DNA of 64,000 nt from Diphasiastrum complanatum (GCA_029204225.1 MU831873.1:35247-99246); one strand, 5' to 3'. Shown: positions 44,101 to 53,130, numbered from the stretch's first letter. Notes: a model not told the origin generated them from the sequence alone. A program made the numbers and translations.

Positions 44101-45427
44101 CAGAAGAGCATTTTGGTTAGCGTCCTTGGAATTCAAGCATATTACTAGCCTATGGGGGCTTAAAAAGTGGAGAAAATTTTGGGAATCTTTGACTATGGTG
44201 AAAATTGTACTGCTTAATATTTCAGTCACCAAAAATATCACTTTTTGAATCATAGTCCAAAGTGGGAGTACATCAGTTTTTTGTTAAGCATACTGAGTTA
44301 TATATTTTAATACATGCTTGTTTGGCTGCTGATGCATTTTTGGCACATTCCAGTTGACTTTATTTTACTCTCTGTGGGTTGTGATATAGTTGGTAGTACT
44401 CATCTTGGGATTTAGATAAATTTGATTTGATAAACGGTGCTACCCATGTTGTTGAAGCATCCTTTTTTTAACTGACACAGAACTCCATTTTTCTTCTTTA
44501 TTTATTATCCATTACAGAAGTGAACATTTGCAACTCTTACCAGACTCAAATTCAACCATGTTACCTCTTTGTTGTTGCCTGCACACATGATCTACAGGAC
44601 TATTAACAATGCTAGGAAGGTCTCCCAATAAGGTTTTGGTCAGAGTGTAGTCTATTGCTTGTGTTAAGCATTGCGACAACCTTACCTTGACTCTTTCAGT
44701 CATCTCTCCCTGTATGATCTCTTTTTTTCCTCTTGGATTATGAAGTTAATTCTTAAATGCATTTCCAGCATAATTGCTGAGAGAGGTATCCTTTGACCTT
44801 ACGATTTAGATAGTAAAAAGTCGATCATCTTTGCACTCAGGGAACAACAAGTCCTGATAGCATCACAATTGCTAGCTAGGTATCAGTTCTAGTTACCCTT
44901 TCCAGAATAGTCACATTAATGGTTCTTGTAATCTCACTGCAGCTGCGTACCGAAAGTTGGGTTGGAGGGCTTACTGAAGCCGAAGACAATACATGGCAAG
45001 CTTTTATTTTTGCCCCAAAGGATAAATGGTGTGAACTACAGGTAAAAAGTTCAGGACTGAGACTGAATTCTTATGGCCGTGTGGGATTTTTTTGTTGAAC
45101 AATCATTACTGTTTCCCTTTGAAAAAATTACAAACACAAATTGCTTTCTCTATGAACCAGGTTTTACTGTGAATTTTCAAATGAAGTGTTTAGTTAGTAT
45201 TCAAGTGGTCAGGATATCTTAAAAGCACATTTCTGCAGATTTCTTTTTCACACTATCTTCCTACTTGGAAAGGGAGGCTTTTGTATGCAAAAACAGAGAT
45301 GAATCTTGCACGGGTAACAGGTATCGGATTCTCTCTCACCTCTACAGGTGGACCGGAGAGTGTTGTCTATGGTCCTGGCCCATTCAAGTTGGAGCTGGAT
45401 TGGATAAAGGCTTTACGAGTTGGTTGA
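30178..45427 (+). CDS. CIA30: Mitochondrial complex I assembly factor, CIA30/NDUFAF1 type (7 exons)
   Basis: Exons join 30178-30223, 30795-30908, 32535-32573, 33466-33557, 43820-43900, 44943-45041 and 45239-45427. Total CDS is 660 nt, 219 aa, with all six introns GT-AG, all phases consistent and no internal stop. The N-terminus ([15 protein letters not shown]) is Arg-rich and lacks acidic residues, fitting a mitochondrial presequence. The body shows the CIA30 fold signatures in order: [63 protein letters not shown] and the terminal [10 protein letters not shown]. Family members bind early membrane-arm intermediates of NADH dehydrogenase. The length is close to the plant homologues I know (about 225 aa). 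Intron 4 is 10.3 kb and contains transposons. Confidence 0.93.
30224..30794 (+). other. CIA30 intron 1
   Basis: 571 bp, GTATTAC...CATGTGCAG. No other feature was seen in it. Confidence 0.8.
30795..30908 (+). CDS. CIA30: CIA30 exon 2
   Basis: Acceptor GTGCAG, donor GTGCAT; 114 nt encoding [15 protein letters not shown] to DSEHG. The donor choice is set by phase: it gives Gly with exon 3 (G + GT). Read-through would meet TAA within 20 bases. Confidence 0.88.
30909..32534 (+). other. CIA30 intron 2
   Basis: 1626 bp. The small ORFs on both strands have no recognisable homology. No mobile element was recognised. Confidence 0.75.
32535..32573 (+). CDS. CIA30: CIA30 exon 3 (39 nt)
   Basis: Acceptor CATGCAG, donor GTACTG. 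It encodes [12 protein letters not shown] between the HGG and GIFSGNLS motifs. It is very short, and gene predictors could miss it. Phase 1 at both ends. Confidence 0.85.
   Translation, partial: VCQRHHCNQMEG
32574..33465 (+). other. CIA30 intron 3
   Basis: 892 bp, GTACTG...TATTGTAG. No gene or element recognised. Confidence 0.75.
33466..33557 (+). CDS. CIA30: CIA30 exon 4
   Basis: 92 nt encoding (G)[16 protein letters not shown] and [13 protein letters not shown]. Donor GTGATT. This is the conserved FSGNLS / RSGF.G.R strand pair of the CIA30 domain. Confidence 0.9.
34512..34630. repeat. Left subterminal GGACGCG cluster of the hAT element
   Basis: Several GGACGCG or CGCGTCC heptamers in about 120 bp, mirrored at the right end (39492-39570). 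Confidence 0.65.
34891..34956. repeat. (TG)n(AG)n compound microsatellite
   Basis: TG dinucleotides switch to AG dinucleotides at about 34910. A similar compound tract is at 35038-35119. Confidence 0.95.
35038..35119. repeat. (TG)n(GA)n compound microsatellite ahead of the transposase ATG
   Basis: (TG)n to 35059 and (GA)n from 35060 to 35119. The ATGGCCGCTCAT of the transposase reading follows immediately at 35120. Confidence 0.95.
35120..37945 (+). pseudogene. hAT transposase (DUF659 / dimerisation type), broken
   Basis: A short frame from 35120 stops at 35249; a Pro-rich segment (about 35290-35400) follows. Then come [20 protein letters not shown] and [12 protein letters not shown], the DUF659 signature. 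The expected intron sites are readable: 35701-35827, 36052-36176, 37073-37160 and 37344-37447. Downstream are [47 protein letters not shown] and [13 protein letters not shown] (hAT dimerisation region). Breaks: a TAG at 35698 where Gln is expected before the donor, a one-base insertion near 35846, a TAG near 36221 and a TGA near 36979. The acidic C-terminal tail ends at 37945. No BED finger was seen. Confidence 0.85.
37946..38558. other. hAT 3' internal region with hairpins
   Basis: Non-coding. It contains CCCCGTTC (38479-38486) and GAACGGGG (38491-38498) around ATCC, and a longer imperfect fold around GATCGAGC..GCTCGA near 38365-38390. Confidence 0.55.
38559..38920. repeat. Direct repeats in the hAT 3' region
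   Basis: A ~92-bp unit ending in GTAGGTCTTGTGGTTCCCTG occurs at about 38559-38650 and 38670-38761. A shorter unit, CTTGTCACTCTTCTGGTGAG plus TATTCACTTCTCCC, occurs three times between 38769 and 38920. Confidence 0.85.
39492..39570. repeat. Right subterminal GGACGCG cluster of the hAT element
   Basis: Dense GGACGCG and CGCGTCC motifs including CGTCCGGACGTGGACG, matching the left cluster. Confidence 0.65.
39588..41234. other. Intronic filler with palindromes and ATGCATGC-rich tract
   Basis: GCACGTTC/GAACGTGC face each other near 39655-39672. A stretch of overlapping GCATGC/ACATGC motifs runs over 40520-40620. Possible small inverted-repeat element, boundaries not resolved. No gene seen; 40996-41226 is probably leader of the gypsy relic. 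Confidence 0.4.
41235..42203 (+). pseudogene. Ty3/gypsy gag and protease end
   Basis: The ATG at 41235 opens an acidic gag N-terminus; an in-frame TAG lies at 41385. The gag core reads [20 protein letters not shown] and [18 protein letters not shown]. An internal deletion near 41780 then joins it to a protease C-terminal part with the motif [17 protein letters not shown], typical of gypsy elements. The reading ends near 42203, where the sequence switches to the opposite-strand integrase of the same type. Confidence 0.75.
42204..42930 (-). pseudogene. Ty3/gypsy integrase zinc region, inverted
   Basis: The minus strand reads [43 protein letters not shown] and, after a stop, [20 protein letters not shown]: the H2C2 zinc domain of gypsy integrase. 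It continues into [20 protein letters not shown] with the first catalytic Asp. Upstream (42640-42930) is an acidic linker with no recognised domain. RT and RNase H are absent. Confidence 0.8.
42931..43819. other. CIA30 intron 4, 3' part
   Basis: AT-rich, no supported gene; ends with the acceptor TTCGACAG. Confidence 0.5.
43820..43900 (+). CDS. CIA30: CIA30 exon 5
   Basis: 81 nt, phase 0 at both ends, encoding [20 protein letters not shown] and GRCYISN. Donor GTAACA. The [11 protein letters not shown] motif is diagnostic of the CIA30 family. Confidence 0.93.
43901..44942 (+). other. CIA30 intron 5
   Basis: 1042 bp, GTAACA...CACTGCAG. No element recognised. Confidence 0.8.
44943..45041 (+). 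CDS. CIA30: CIA30 exon 6
   Basis: 99 nt encoding [20 protein letters not shown] and [13 protein letters not shown]. Donor GTAAAA; phase 0. Confidence 0.93.
45042..45238 (+). other. CIA30 intron 6
   Basis: 197 bp, GTAAAA...TTCTGCAG. Confidence 0.85.
45239..45427 (+). CDS. CIA30: CIA30 exon 7 and stop
   Basis: 189 nt from [12 protein letters not shown] to [12 protein letters not shown] and TGA (45425-45427). The C-terminus has the conserved LDWIKALR end of plant homologues. Confidence 0.93.
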   Translation: MSFSHYLPTWKGRLLYAKTEMNLARVTGIGFSLTSTGGPESVVYGPGPFKLELDWIKALRVG

Positions 45428-45518
45428 GACACCAAGATTCACAGGCATTCAACTGTGAAACTATAAGACCCGTTTTGATTTAGAGTCAGTTGTGTCCTGC
45501 TAGATTTGAAGAGACTGT

Positions 45519-45524
45519 AATAAA
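45519..45524 (+). terminator. Poly(A) signal of CIA30
   Basis: AATAAA 92 bp after the stop codon, in an AT-rich 3' UTR. Confidence 0.6.
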
Positions 45525-45549
45525 TTTCATATAAATATTCATAACACGT

Positions 45550-46549
45550 GTTCAGGCTACTGAATGGTATGGCTACTGAATGGTAGGCCCGTTTTTCTTT
45601 CTCTGTTGAAAGCTTTGACCCTCACAAATCAATCGGATTTCTTCCTTCAAGTTTTAAATTGGGACAAGTATTATTGAATAGGGCTGCGACTATGTGTAGA
45701 GGTGCTCTATTTGTTTGTGAAGGAAGTGATACTACAAACATGTAACAAAATCCAGTCTCTAGGGTTACATGATGGAGGAAGTGACATTTGCAGAATAGAC
45801 ATTAAAATTGACAGATACATATTGATGAAAGCAGGTAAAATGTTTTGCAGATGAACTGCATGAGTATTTCAATGCTAGCCATGATCTGCTGAACTATGTG
45901 TATTTTGTTGAGATAACGCAAAATGCACACATAAGGCTTTTTGACAATGAAATTTGTTGATGAAATGAAGTTTTCAAGTGTCCTTGACCTGCATCATAAT
46001 CTTGTAATCATTGGAATAGAAGATTTTATGAGGAACATGAAGAAATAAAAAACTCATCAATCTTCTCTAAATTTATTATGAGCTTGAAAAACAAACAGTT
46101 CAAGCTGATTGGCTTATTGACATGTATGGTCACACATGAGGAAGAACGAAGAGTATTACATCGGTGACAATCTGATTTTTTTGCAAACAAAAACATACAA
46201 TGACGTTAAGCACATTTCTCATCATACGGATAGTTGGAAATGCATGGAGAATCCATTCTAGTCGTGTGTTCCTGGATGCTACTTCATGCCACAGGCTAAG
46301 ATCCAATTGTACACGTGGCATAAATCCAGTTGTATAAGAAGTCCAATAGCCTTGAACTCAGAGCGACTAATGCATAGCGAATGATGGAAGAAAGAAAGTG
46401 CAAAGCGCAACATGGCAAAAAACAAAGAACAAGTTTTGCAAAATAAAAGAGAAGAAAGAGACAGAAGCCAAGAGATGTAGATTGCTGTGCAATCAAGCAT
46501 ACATTACGATCCAATTAAAAGAGATGCTCATTTTGATAGGACATTGTAT
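45550..46549. other. Intergenic, no supported gene
   Basis: AT-rich; only short overlapping ORFs (46130-46616) on both strands with no recognised domain. Confidence 0.4.
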
Positions 46550-46718
46550 CAGAAAGTACACTTACCTTCAATTAATGATTGTTCTTGTTAGGATTTTGTG
46601 TCTAGAATTGATCTAGATTGATCTTAATCTGAAGTAGATTGATAGATCAAGTAATCTGACAACCAATCCCTCTTGAGGATCAGATTAGGATTCACTCTTG
46701 GTCCTTTTTGTACTTTTT
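46550..46718. repeat. 169-bp direct repeat, left copy
   Basis: CAGAAAGTACACTTACC...TTTTTGTACTTTTT. It matches 51026-51194 with one mismatch in 169 bp. It sits exactly before the primer-binding site of element G. Confidence 0.92.
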
Positions 46719-46724
46719 TCCACA

Positions 46725-46737
46725 TGGTATCAGAGCC
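46725..46737 (+). other. Primer-binding site of element G
   Basis: TGGTATCAGAGCC preceded by ACA. Confidence 0.8.
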
Positions 46738-48396
46738 TAGTACAAGAGTTTTTGTTGAAATTGATAGGGTTAATCCAAATCAAAGCCAAAATTAGCAGTT
46801 TTTTGGAAAGTAGTCAAATTTTGTGTAGCGAGTTAGATTTGATAGCTATCCTCAAAATTTTTGGTCCAGATCTTGTTGTGGGCTGTAGGAACCCTTTTTA
46901 CACGTGTGAGGCCGTACAGCCCCGGTTTTGACTAAGAAATTTCAGAAATTTGTAGAATTTGACTCACATACCCAATTTGAGTGATTTTTGGTGCAAAATC
47001 AAGCATTTTCTATAGAGAATCTAATCCCTTGATTAGTTCTTGGATTAGATCAGCCAAAAAATTAAAATTGAAGTTTGAATTAGGTGCATTAATTGATCTT
47101 CTCTTATTTTTTGAGTGTATGTTGAAGTTAAGAGAGATTTTGCTAAAAATCATAGATTAAGGAGTGATATGCAAGGTGAGAGGTTGAAATCCATTGTACC
47201 ATCACTCTAGATTTGTTCAAGAGTGATAGGGTCAAGTTTAGAAGCATCAATTTGCTAGAAAACATCTTTGGATTTGTTCTCCAAGTGAAACCTTTGAGAG
47301 TTTCTAGTGCATATAGAGCATCTATGCAAATCTTTTGTAGAATTTGACATAGATTGGCTTCAATTGAGAGTTCTAGAAAAGAGATTGAGATCCAAGTCAC
47401 ATTATTCAATCCTACTCAATTTGTTTGAGTGTTTGTGAGGTTTGAAAAGAGTCATTAAGGTGTCTATGGCAAATGTATAGAGAGAGATCCAATTTTCTAA
47501 GAGTTCCTTCCTTTGTAGAAGGCAAGATCTAGAAGCTCATTTTGTGTTGTTATTGGTGGAAAATTTGTATTCTCCTAGGTGATCAAATCTTTCTAAGTGG
47601 CATTAGCTCTTTGAAGCACAATATCTTAGTGAGAAAAGTCACAACTTTTGATTTTGAATTTCATTCCAAGTCTTAAAAGGTAGAGTAATTGGTGGAATCC
47701 AATAGGGCTGATTGAATCAATTTATTGAGCAAAAATTGACATAGTATGTATGAAACTCAAATTAGTTCTATTCAACTTTCTTTGTGAGAGTGTGAGGGTT
47801 AATTTGAGATCTCATTGGATGTCTAGAATGAGGAGTCCATATTTGAGTATTCATGCATGGTTGAGATCTTTGTGAATCTCTAGTTGTCTAATTTGTTAAG
47901 CTTTGTGAAAATTGGTGGTATAGTTTGTTGTCAAATCAAATCAAATTCATTCTAAATCTCAAGTGTGAGATTATTTGGGTCAAGAGTGAGTCCAAAAGAA
48001 GTGATTAAGTTTGATTTTCATGTATTTGAAACAAAACCCACCTTTTGTTCAAGAACCTTAAGTGTTGAGAGAACTAGTCAAGTGAAAAGGAAAATCTAGG
48101 TGTCAAATCTTTTTCATATCCATTTCAATTTTCAAAAGGAAGAGTCATTGGTATTTGATGAGTCCAATAGGAGATTGGATCTGATTTCTTTAGTTATTTG
48201 ATTCAAAGATTGTGTGCTTTTGTCTTAGTGATCAAAGCAAAGTTTCCAAGTGACTAGTCATTACTGTGAAGATTGATTCTTAGGTTTGTGAGCTAAATCT
48301 TTTGTAGATCCTTCTAGATTGTTGAAGATGTTCAAATCTAGTCTCTTGAAAGTCACAAATTACATTTGTAGAATCATATCACAGTTTTTTATTCAC
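46738..48396 (+). other. Leader of element G
   Basis: AT-rich, no supported ORF. CACGTGTGAG occurs at 46901-46910, as in the LTRs of this lineage. Confidence 0.5.
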
Positions 48397-50229
48397 ATGG
48401 CATCAATAGGTGGCATCCTATTGAAGGAAGGAAAGGATCCTGAGTGCAACCTTTGTGGCAAGGGAGGATATTTTTTCTCAAGATGCTACAAAAAGAAGAC
48501 CAATCCATCCAAGGAGAACCAAAGCAAGGGGGCCGAAGTGAAGGATGGAACTTTAAGTTCAAAATGCAAATACAAGAAGGACAAGTTCAAGGAAAGGTGT
48601 TTCCTTTGTGGAAAGGTGAATGAGGCTTGGAGTCTCACAAGGACTTGCAACATTTGTCTTCAAGAGTCCATCACAACACATGTCAAATCTTTTGAAATTT
48701 TTCATTTGGAAGTGCATTGTTTGGTTCAAGATGCAAAGATAGATGTCACTTTCATGAAAGTAACTTGGATTTATCTTATGTCCTTGGAAAGTATTTTGCT
48801 TGGAACTTTGGACAAGTTCAAACTTATTGTTATTATCCAAAAGAAATCAATCAAGAATAAGGAGCAATCACAAAACAAAAATAGTTTCATTTATGCTCTC
48901 ATGTCAACTTATGAAAAACCATTTTGCTTTGAAGAGATTTTTGTATCTCAAAGGTGGATTAAGGCAATACTAGTTGAGTATGATGCCTTGAAAGATAGCA
49001 AAATATGTTTTCCTTGTAAGCTTACATTAGTTATGAAGTCAAGGAAATGGAAATATCTTCATAATGTAGGATCTTTTGGTTTCAATAAGATCATGAATGA
49101 TGTGTTCATTCATAAAGATGAAAATTGTAAGTTTTCAATCTTAAAGACAAGTTGTAAACTTCTTATGAGAATAAGTGAAACATTCAAAGTGGACACTTAT
49201 ATCCATAAGCAAGTAGTTAGCCTTATTAAGATGGAAATACCTTGTGATTTCAATATTGGAAAAATCATGCCAAGTTGTGGTGATTTTTGGACTTATGTTT
49301 CTAGCATAAGTAATCTTGATAATCATAGGAAGTGAATATTGAATGGTCATACTTGTTGTGATCATTATGAGACATGGAGGTCTCGGATTTTCATCAAGAA
49401 GGAGCATCACGAAGAAGATCTTAAGGAGTCATCTCAAGGTTCAAGTGTGCCAAGGATTGAGGAGGAGAGACCTTTTCAAATTGTGATTTCAAAAAGAAAC
49501 TCAAGAAATATGGGTGAGTCCATGTGGCTCACATTTCAAGGGAAAGAGGAGCATATCTCATGTGGTATACATCTCATACTTACTTCTCTTATGTCATTTG
49601 ATAAATCAATTTGCTTTAGTGAGATCATTGCATCTCCAAAATGGAGTAAAGCCATACTAATTGAGTATGAAGTTTCTCTTGAGAACATAGATGATGTTCT
49701 TAAAAGGTTGAAATTGATTTTAAATCAATTAGAAAGCAAATGGTTATTTCATCAAATGTATGCTCTTGAGTCATGTAAGAGCAAAAGTGATTTGTTTACT
49801 CATAGTTTGAAAATTTGTATTAAGGCAAATTGTAAATTCTTTATGAGAGTAAGTGAATCATCTTTTAAAGACACTTATCTCCATAATGAAGTATTTAGCC
49901 TCATTGGATCTGAGATTAGCATGGTAAACAAGCATGAAGATATGATGCAAACACTTTGTTATTATAGCATGCATAGTCTTGCCAATCTGGATAAGTCTAA
50001 TTCTCTAGATCATGGTAACATGATGTTAGATCTTTGTGATACTAATAAGTCAAGAAGAAATCTTTGTTTTCTCATGGAGGAGCATGCACATGAAGAAGGA
50101 GCAAGTCTCAAAGTCAAGCATCTACATGAAATTTGGAAGGAATCAATTTCGAAGATGCTAGGATGGTGCAAAGCTCTCAAGTTCATCAAAGATGTCAACA
50201 TCAGAGAAGCATTATCATGGATATGGTGA
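48397..50229 (+). pseudogene. Knuckle plus two tandem novel domains (element G), one in-frame stop
   Basis: The ATG at 48397 opens MASIGGILL, like the starts of B and C, but the gag body is deleted and the reading goes straight to knuckle-like sequence CNLCGKGGYFFSRC, where His is replaced by Tyr. A second, disrupted knuckle follows (CFLCGK). Domain copy 1 (about 48870-49335) contains CFEEIFVSQRWIKAILVEYD and CKLLMRISETFKVDTYI. A TGA at 49333 is the only stop. Copy 2 (about 49505-50229) contains GESMWLTFQGK, SPKWSKAILIEYE, CKFFMRVSE...KDTYLH and ends ALSWIW. The frame is open for 611 codons except for that one stop, which suggests a recent loss or read-through. Function unknown. Confidence 0.75.
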
Positions 50230-50360
50230 TTTCAGATCAACATCAAGCTCATTGGCGGATCTTCACACCTTTAAAACCAGCAAAGACCAATTCAGCCCAT
50301 GGAGTCAAGTTCAAGATCATCATGTTTTTCATCAAGCTAGATTTACCAAGCTAGATTTTT

Positions 50361-50366
50361 GAGGAG
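50361..50366 (+). other. Purine tract before the 3' LTR of element G
   Basis: GAGGAG directly before TGTGAAAAATG; same boundary as elements C and J. Confidence 0.6.
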
Positions 50367-51027
50367 TGTGAAAAATGCAAAAATAAGCTTGGTAGAGGCC
50401 AAAAATCTTGTATATAGATAAACACACATGTGTGGAGCCTGTTCCCACGTGTGAAAATAGTGTACTTGTCATGTACCATAATCATATAGGTTGTACATAT
50501 GATTTAATTCAAGTTCTAGTGGCTAAAAAGGCCAAAAACTAGTTGTCTAGACATATGACACATGGCATCAATCTATTGATTGCATGAGCCACATCCTTTG
50601 GTTAGGTGTCATATACCATGTGTAGAGGACAGCTCACATGTGTGAAATAAGCTGAAGTAGGCAAATTTTGACTTCTAGAAGATTTTCAAGTAGATCTCCA
50701 TATAGAAGAAAAATGGACCAAAAGTGCTCAAAATAGAAGGTTTTGTCCAATTGTCAGTTTTGCATGATGAATCATCATATGACAAAGCACCTTCACACAT
50801 GTGGGATCATAGGGATGATCAGTACCACGAGCTCCCACTTATTGTATATATAGAGCCACATTTGGCCATAATCAATGTGAGACACAAATCTTGGTTTTGG
50901 AAGCAATTTTGAGTGATTCTCTCCATTTGTCTACATTTGTTTTTGATTGTTTTGAGGTTCTATCAATGTGTACTTGATTTTCAGGTTGGAGTCCATACTT
51001 AGACAGTGTTTCACACGTGTGAAACCA
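50367..51027 (+). repeat. 3' LTR of element G
   Basis: Starts TGTGAAAAATGCAAAAATAA. It contains CACATGTGTGGAGCCTGTTC and CCACGTGTGA, which parallel the LTR of C. It ends near the 16-bp perfect palindrome TTTCACACGTGTGAAA (51009-51024). The end is inferred by comparison with C, because no second LTR is present. Confidence 0.7.
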
Positions 51028-51194
51028 GAAAGTACACTTACCTTCAATTAATGATTGTTCTTGTTAGGATTTTGTGTCTAGAATTGATCTAGATTGATCT
51101 TAATCTGAAGTAGATTGATAGATCAAGTAATCTGACAACCAATCCCTCTTGAGGATCAGATTAGGATCCACTCTTGGTCCTTTTTGTACTTTTT
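51026..51194. repeat. 169-bp direct repeat, right copy
   Basis: Second copy of 46550-46718, one mismatch (GGATCCACTC against GGATTCACTC). It overlaps the end of the minus-strand ORF described next. Confidence 0.92.
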
Positions 51195-51660
51195 GCACAC
51201 AATCTTGCTGCATCAGAAAGTCCATAGATCTGCAATATTTGGCACTTTCTTGCACGCAAAGATCGGCACTTGTTTTGTACTTGTGACCGAAGTCGAGTAA
51301 CTGCAGCCTCAGATCATTCGAGAAGGTTCTCTCTGAAATTCCCGGAATGACTGGCCAGTTTACCAACTCCACTCGTGGCTTTTCTACCAGCCATGGATTT
51401 TTGCGTTTGAGTGACATGTAGAAGGGATCCACTCGCTTCCATGTCGGTGCTTTCAGATACTCTTGGAGTCGTCTGCTATCCTTCAGGACTTTATTTCGCC
51501 ACTCCGGTTGCGGTTGTTGCGCTGCGATGATATCGGCCCTGGTGGAGTATTGGCTTTGATCTACGTCCTCTTTGCCTCCCCTCATGTTGGGAGGGTATTT
51601 CCTCTCAAACTTTTCTGACTCTCTTGTGTCAGCCAATTTGCCTCTGGGCCTGGTAGGGGA
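51100..51660 (-). CDS. Unidentified ORF fused behind a copia gag, minus strand
   Basis: The minus-strand frame is open for about 185 codons (51660-51100) without a clear ATG. It is charged and Trp-rich, with segments KFERKYPPNMRGGKEDV, PTWKRVDPFYMSLKRKNPWL, LVNWPVIPGISERTFSNDL and SAKYCRSMDFL. I do not recognise it. It follows directly after the gag end of element I in another frame, so it may be a captured host exon or an unusual element-specific sequence. The last ~30 codons lie in the 169-bp repeat and are probably not original coding sequence. Confidence 0.4.
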   Translation of the reverse strand, partial: SPTRPRGKLADTRESEKFERKYPPNMRGGKEDVDQSQYSTRADIIAAQQPQPEWRNKVLKDSRRLQEYLKAPTWKRVDPFYMSLKRKNPWLVEKPRVELVNWPVIPGISERTFSNDLRLQLLDFGHKYKTSADLCVQESAKYCRSMDFLMQQDCVQKVQKGPRVDPNLILKRDWLSDYLIYQSTSD

Positions 51661-51667
51661 AGTTGTC

Positions 51668-52042
51668 CTACGCGATTGGAATGGTCTCGCCAGATAAAGT
51701 CAGCTGATCTTCCAGCATCATAATCTGACTTATTGATTTTGTCTGAAATCTTGTGAGCGGTGCATCCCACATCTCGTTAGCTTTGGAGAGTGTAGCCAGG
51801 TCAAGTGTAGGGCTATCTTCGATGGAAGATGATAGCAAAGCTACTGCCTTGTCGTTTTTCTCCCTCCATTTGCGTAGCTCCTTGTCTGTTGTCGTAGGCA
51901 TTTCTTCTGTGCCATCCACCCAGGGGAAGAGTCCTTCGCCCTTGAGTATCAAAGATGTCTTAACTTTCCAGGCTAGAAAGTTAGATCCTGAAGAATTAAG
52001 TATAGTGCAGATCTTTCTTTGCATGCTGCTGATTGAAGCCAT
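51668..52042 (-). pseudogene. Copia gag N-terminal part (element I)
   Basis: ATG at 52042. It reads LNSSGSNFLAWKVKTSLIL, KWREKNDKAVALLSSSI and FQTKSISQIMMLEDQLTL, the usual UBN2 gag layout, and stops at 51668 after about 124 codons. It is much shorter than a full gag, so it is truncated. Confidence 0.75.
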
Positions 52043-52131
52043 TACTTCTTGAAGTCTGTTTTCTTGTTGATGGTTGATTGTCTGAATGCTTGGCCTCCTA
52101 GCTTCTTGGCTATGTCAGAATATGGTAGGGT

Positions 52132-52175
52132 GGCTCTGATACCACTGATGAGAATCGTGAGATGCTCTGATACCA
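52132..52175 (-). other. Duplicated primer-binding site (element I)
   Basis: TGGTATCAGAGCC lies at 52144-52132 and TGGTATCAGAGC at 52175-52164 on the minus strand, each inside CTCATCAGTGGTATCAGAGC. The period is 31 bp. Confidence 0.85.
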
Positions 52176-53130
52176 CTGATGAGACTAGGGGAGAAAATTC
52201 ACGAAATAGTTGCAACTCCCTTTTAAGATTCGGATGGAGTTCAGATGCGTTCGCTGGGCACTGCCAGCTGAAACACTCCTACAATCCTCCAGAGAGTAGT
52301 CAGTTACTATTGATCTACGTTCATAAAATTAATACAGCATTTGACTTAATTTCAACCAAGGTGCGGAATTCAAAGGGAACAAGAAAACTCAGACATATGA
52401 AATAAACAACATAAGCATTCAACATCCAAGATCAGACACAACTAGAAAATAATCTATATTGATTTTCTCTGATTTCTTCAGGGCACTACATGCGAATCCA
52501 CGTAGTGCATTGGCGTGAGAGAAGCACGGTTCTCTCACGAGTAGTAGTCTCGCTTCACTAGCGGACAATTGGATCTTAGGATCCTAGACAAAATTATCTT
52601 CTCGCACGCAGGTGGATCTTCTGTCTATGTTCGTCTTGATTGCTTACTAGCATCAGACTTCTTCAGTGTCTCTTCTCTTGTTACACTCGGTGTATCCTGT
52701 TCTGATATATGTCAAGTATTATTCAGTAAGTACGGTCTCTCTATGTAAACCTAAGATTAGAGTGACTATACATCTACAACTAATCAGGGAATTACAAGAG
52801 TCGCAGATTAGTCACGACCTAGGAAGTATTTGCTGACGTCATGCCATCAAGTCAAATCTCTGTACTTTTGGGTACTTGCGTGATCTCTGGTGATACTCCT
52901 TGGAGCGTGAGGACAGAATGGGTTTCGTTTCCACCGTTGGTTTCGTTTATCTCGTCTGCCTTTCTCTCTTGCTGGACCGCAAAGGAATCTCGTTCGTGGA
53001 TCCTTTGTGTTTGCAAACCGTTCGTCTTCATCCCCGTTGACTTTCGTGTTCGCAAAACTCTTCGTGTTTCGTGTCTCCAAATGTTTGAGTTCGTGAACAT
53101 CTTCGTCAGGTGGAGGGCTGAAAACTAGCA
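52176..53130 (-). repeat. Probable 5' LTR of element I
   Basis: The region upstream of the primer sites on the minus strand. It contains ACGAAC/GCGAAC-rich sequence similar in style to the D-type LTR, but its borders cannot be set without a second copy. Confidence 0.45.

Larger units (their letters stand above)
46719..51027 (+). mobile_element. Element G: one-LTR relative of element C with a doubled novel domain
   Basis: It starts within a few bases of TGGTATCAGAGCC (46725-46737), has a 1.66-kb leader, a coding region (48397-50229), the AGGAG|TGTGA boundary and a 3' LTR. There is no 5' LTR. A 169-bp sequence lies on both sides. Relation to C is shown by the novel domain, the LSWIW end and the LTR features. 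No protease, integrase, RT or RNase H is present. Confidence 0.78.
51100..53130 (-). mobile_element. Ty1/copia element I, 5' portion, minus strand
   Basis: On the minus strand a long LTR/leader (about 53130-52176) is followed by two primer-binding-site copies and gag from 52042. Protease, integrase and RT are absent; an unidentified ORF follows gag instead. The LTR start and the 3' LTR are not found. Confidence 0.6.

Noticed and set aside
46550-46718. 169-bp repeat as the LTR of element G
   Set aside because: The 3' side has a longer LTR (50367-51027) that parallels the LTR of C and ends before the repeat; the repeat has no TG...CA ends.
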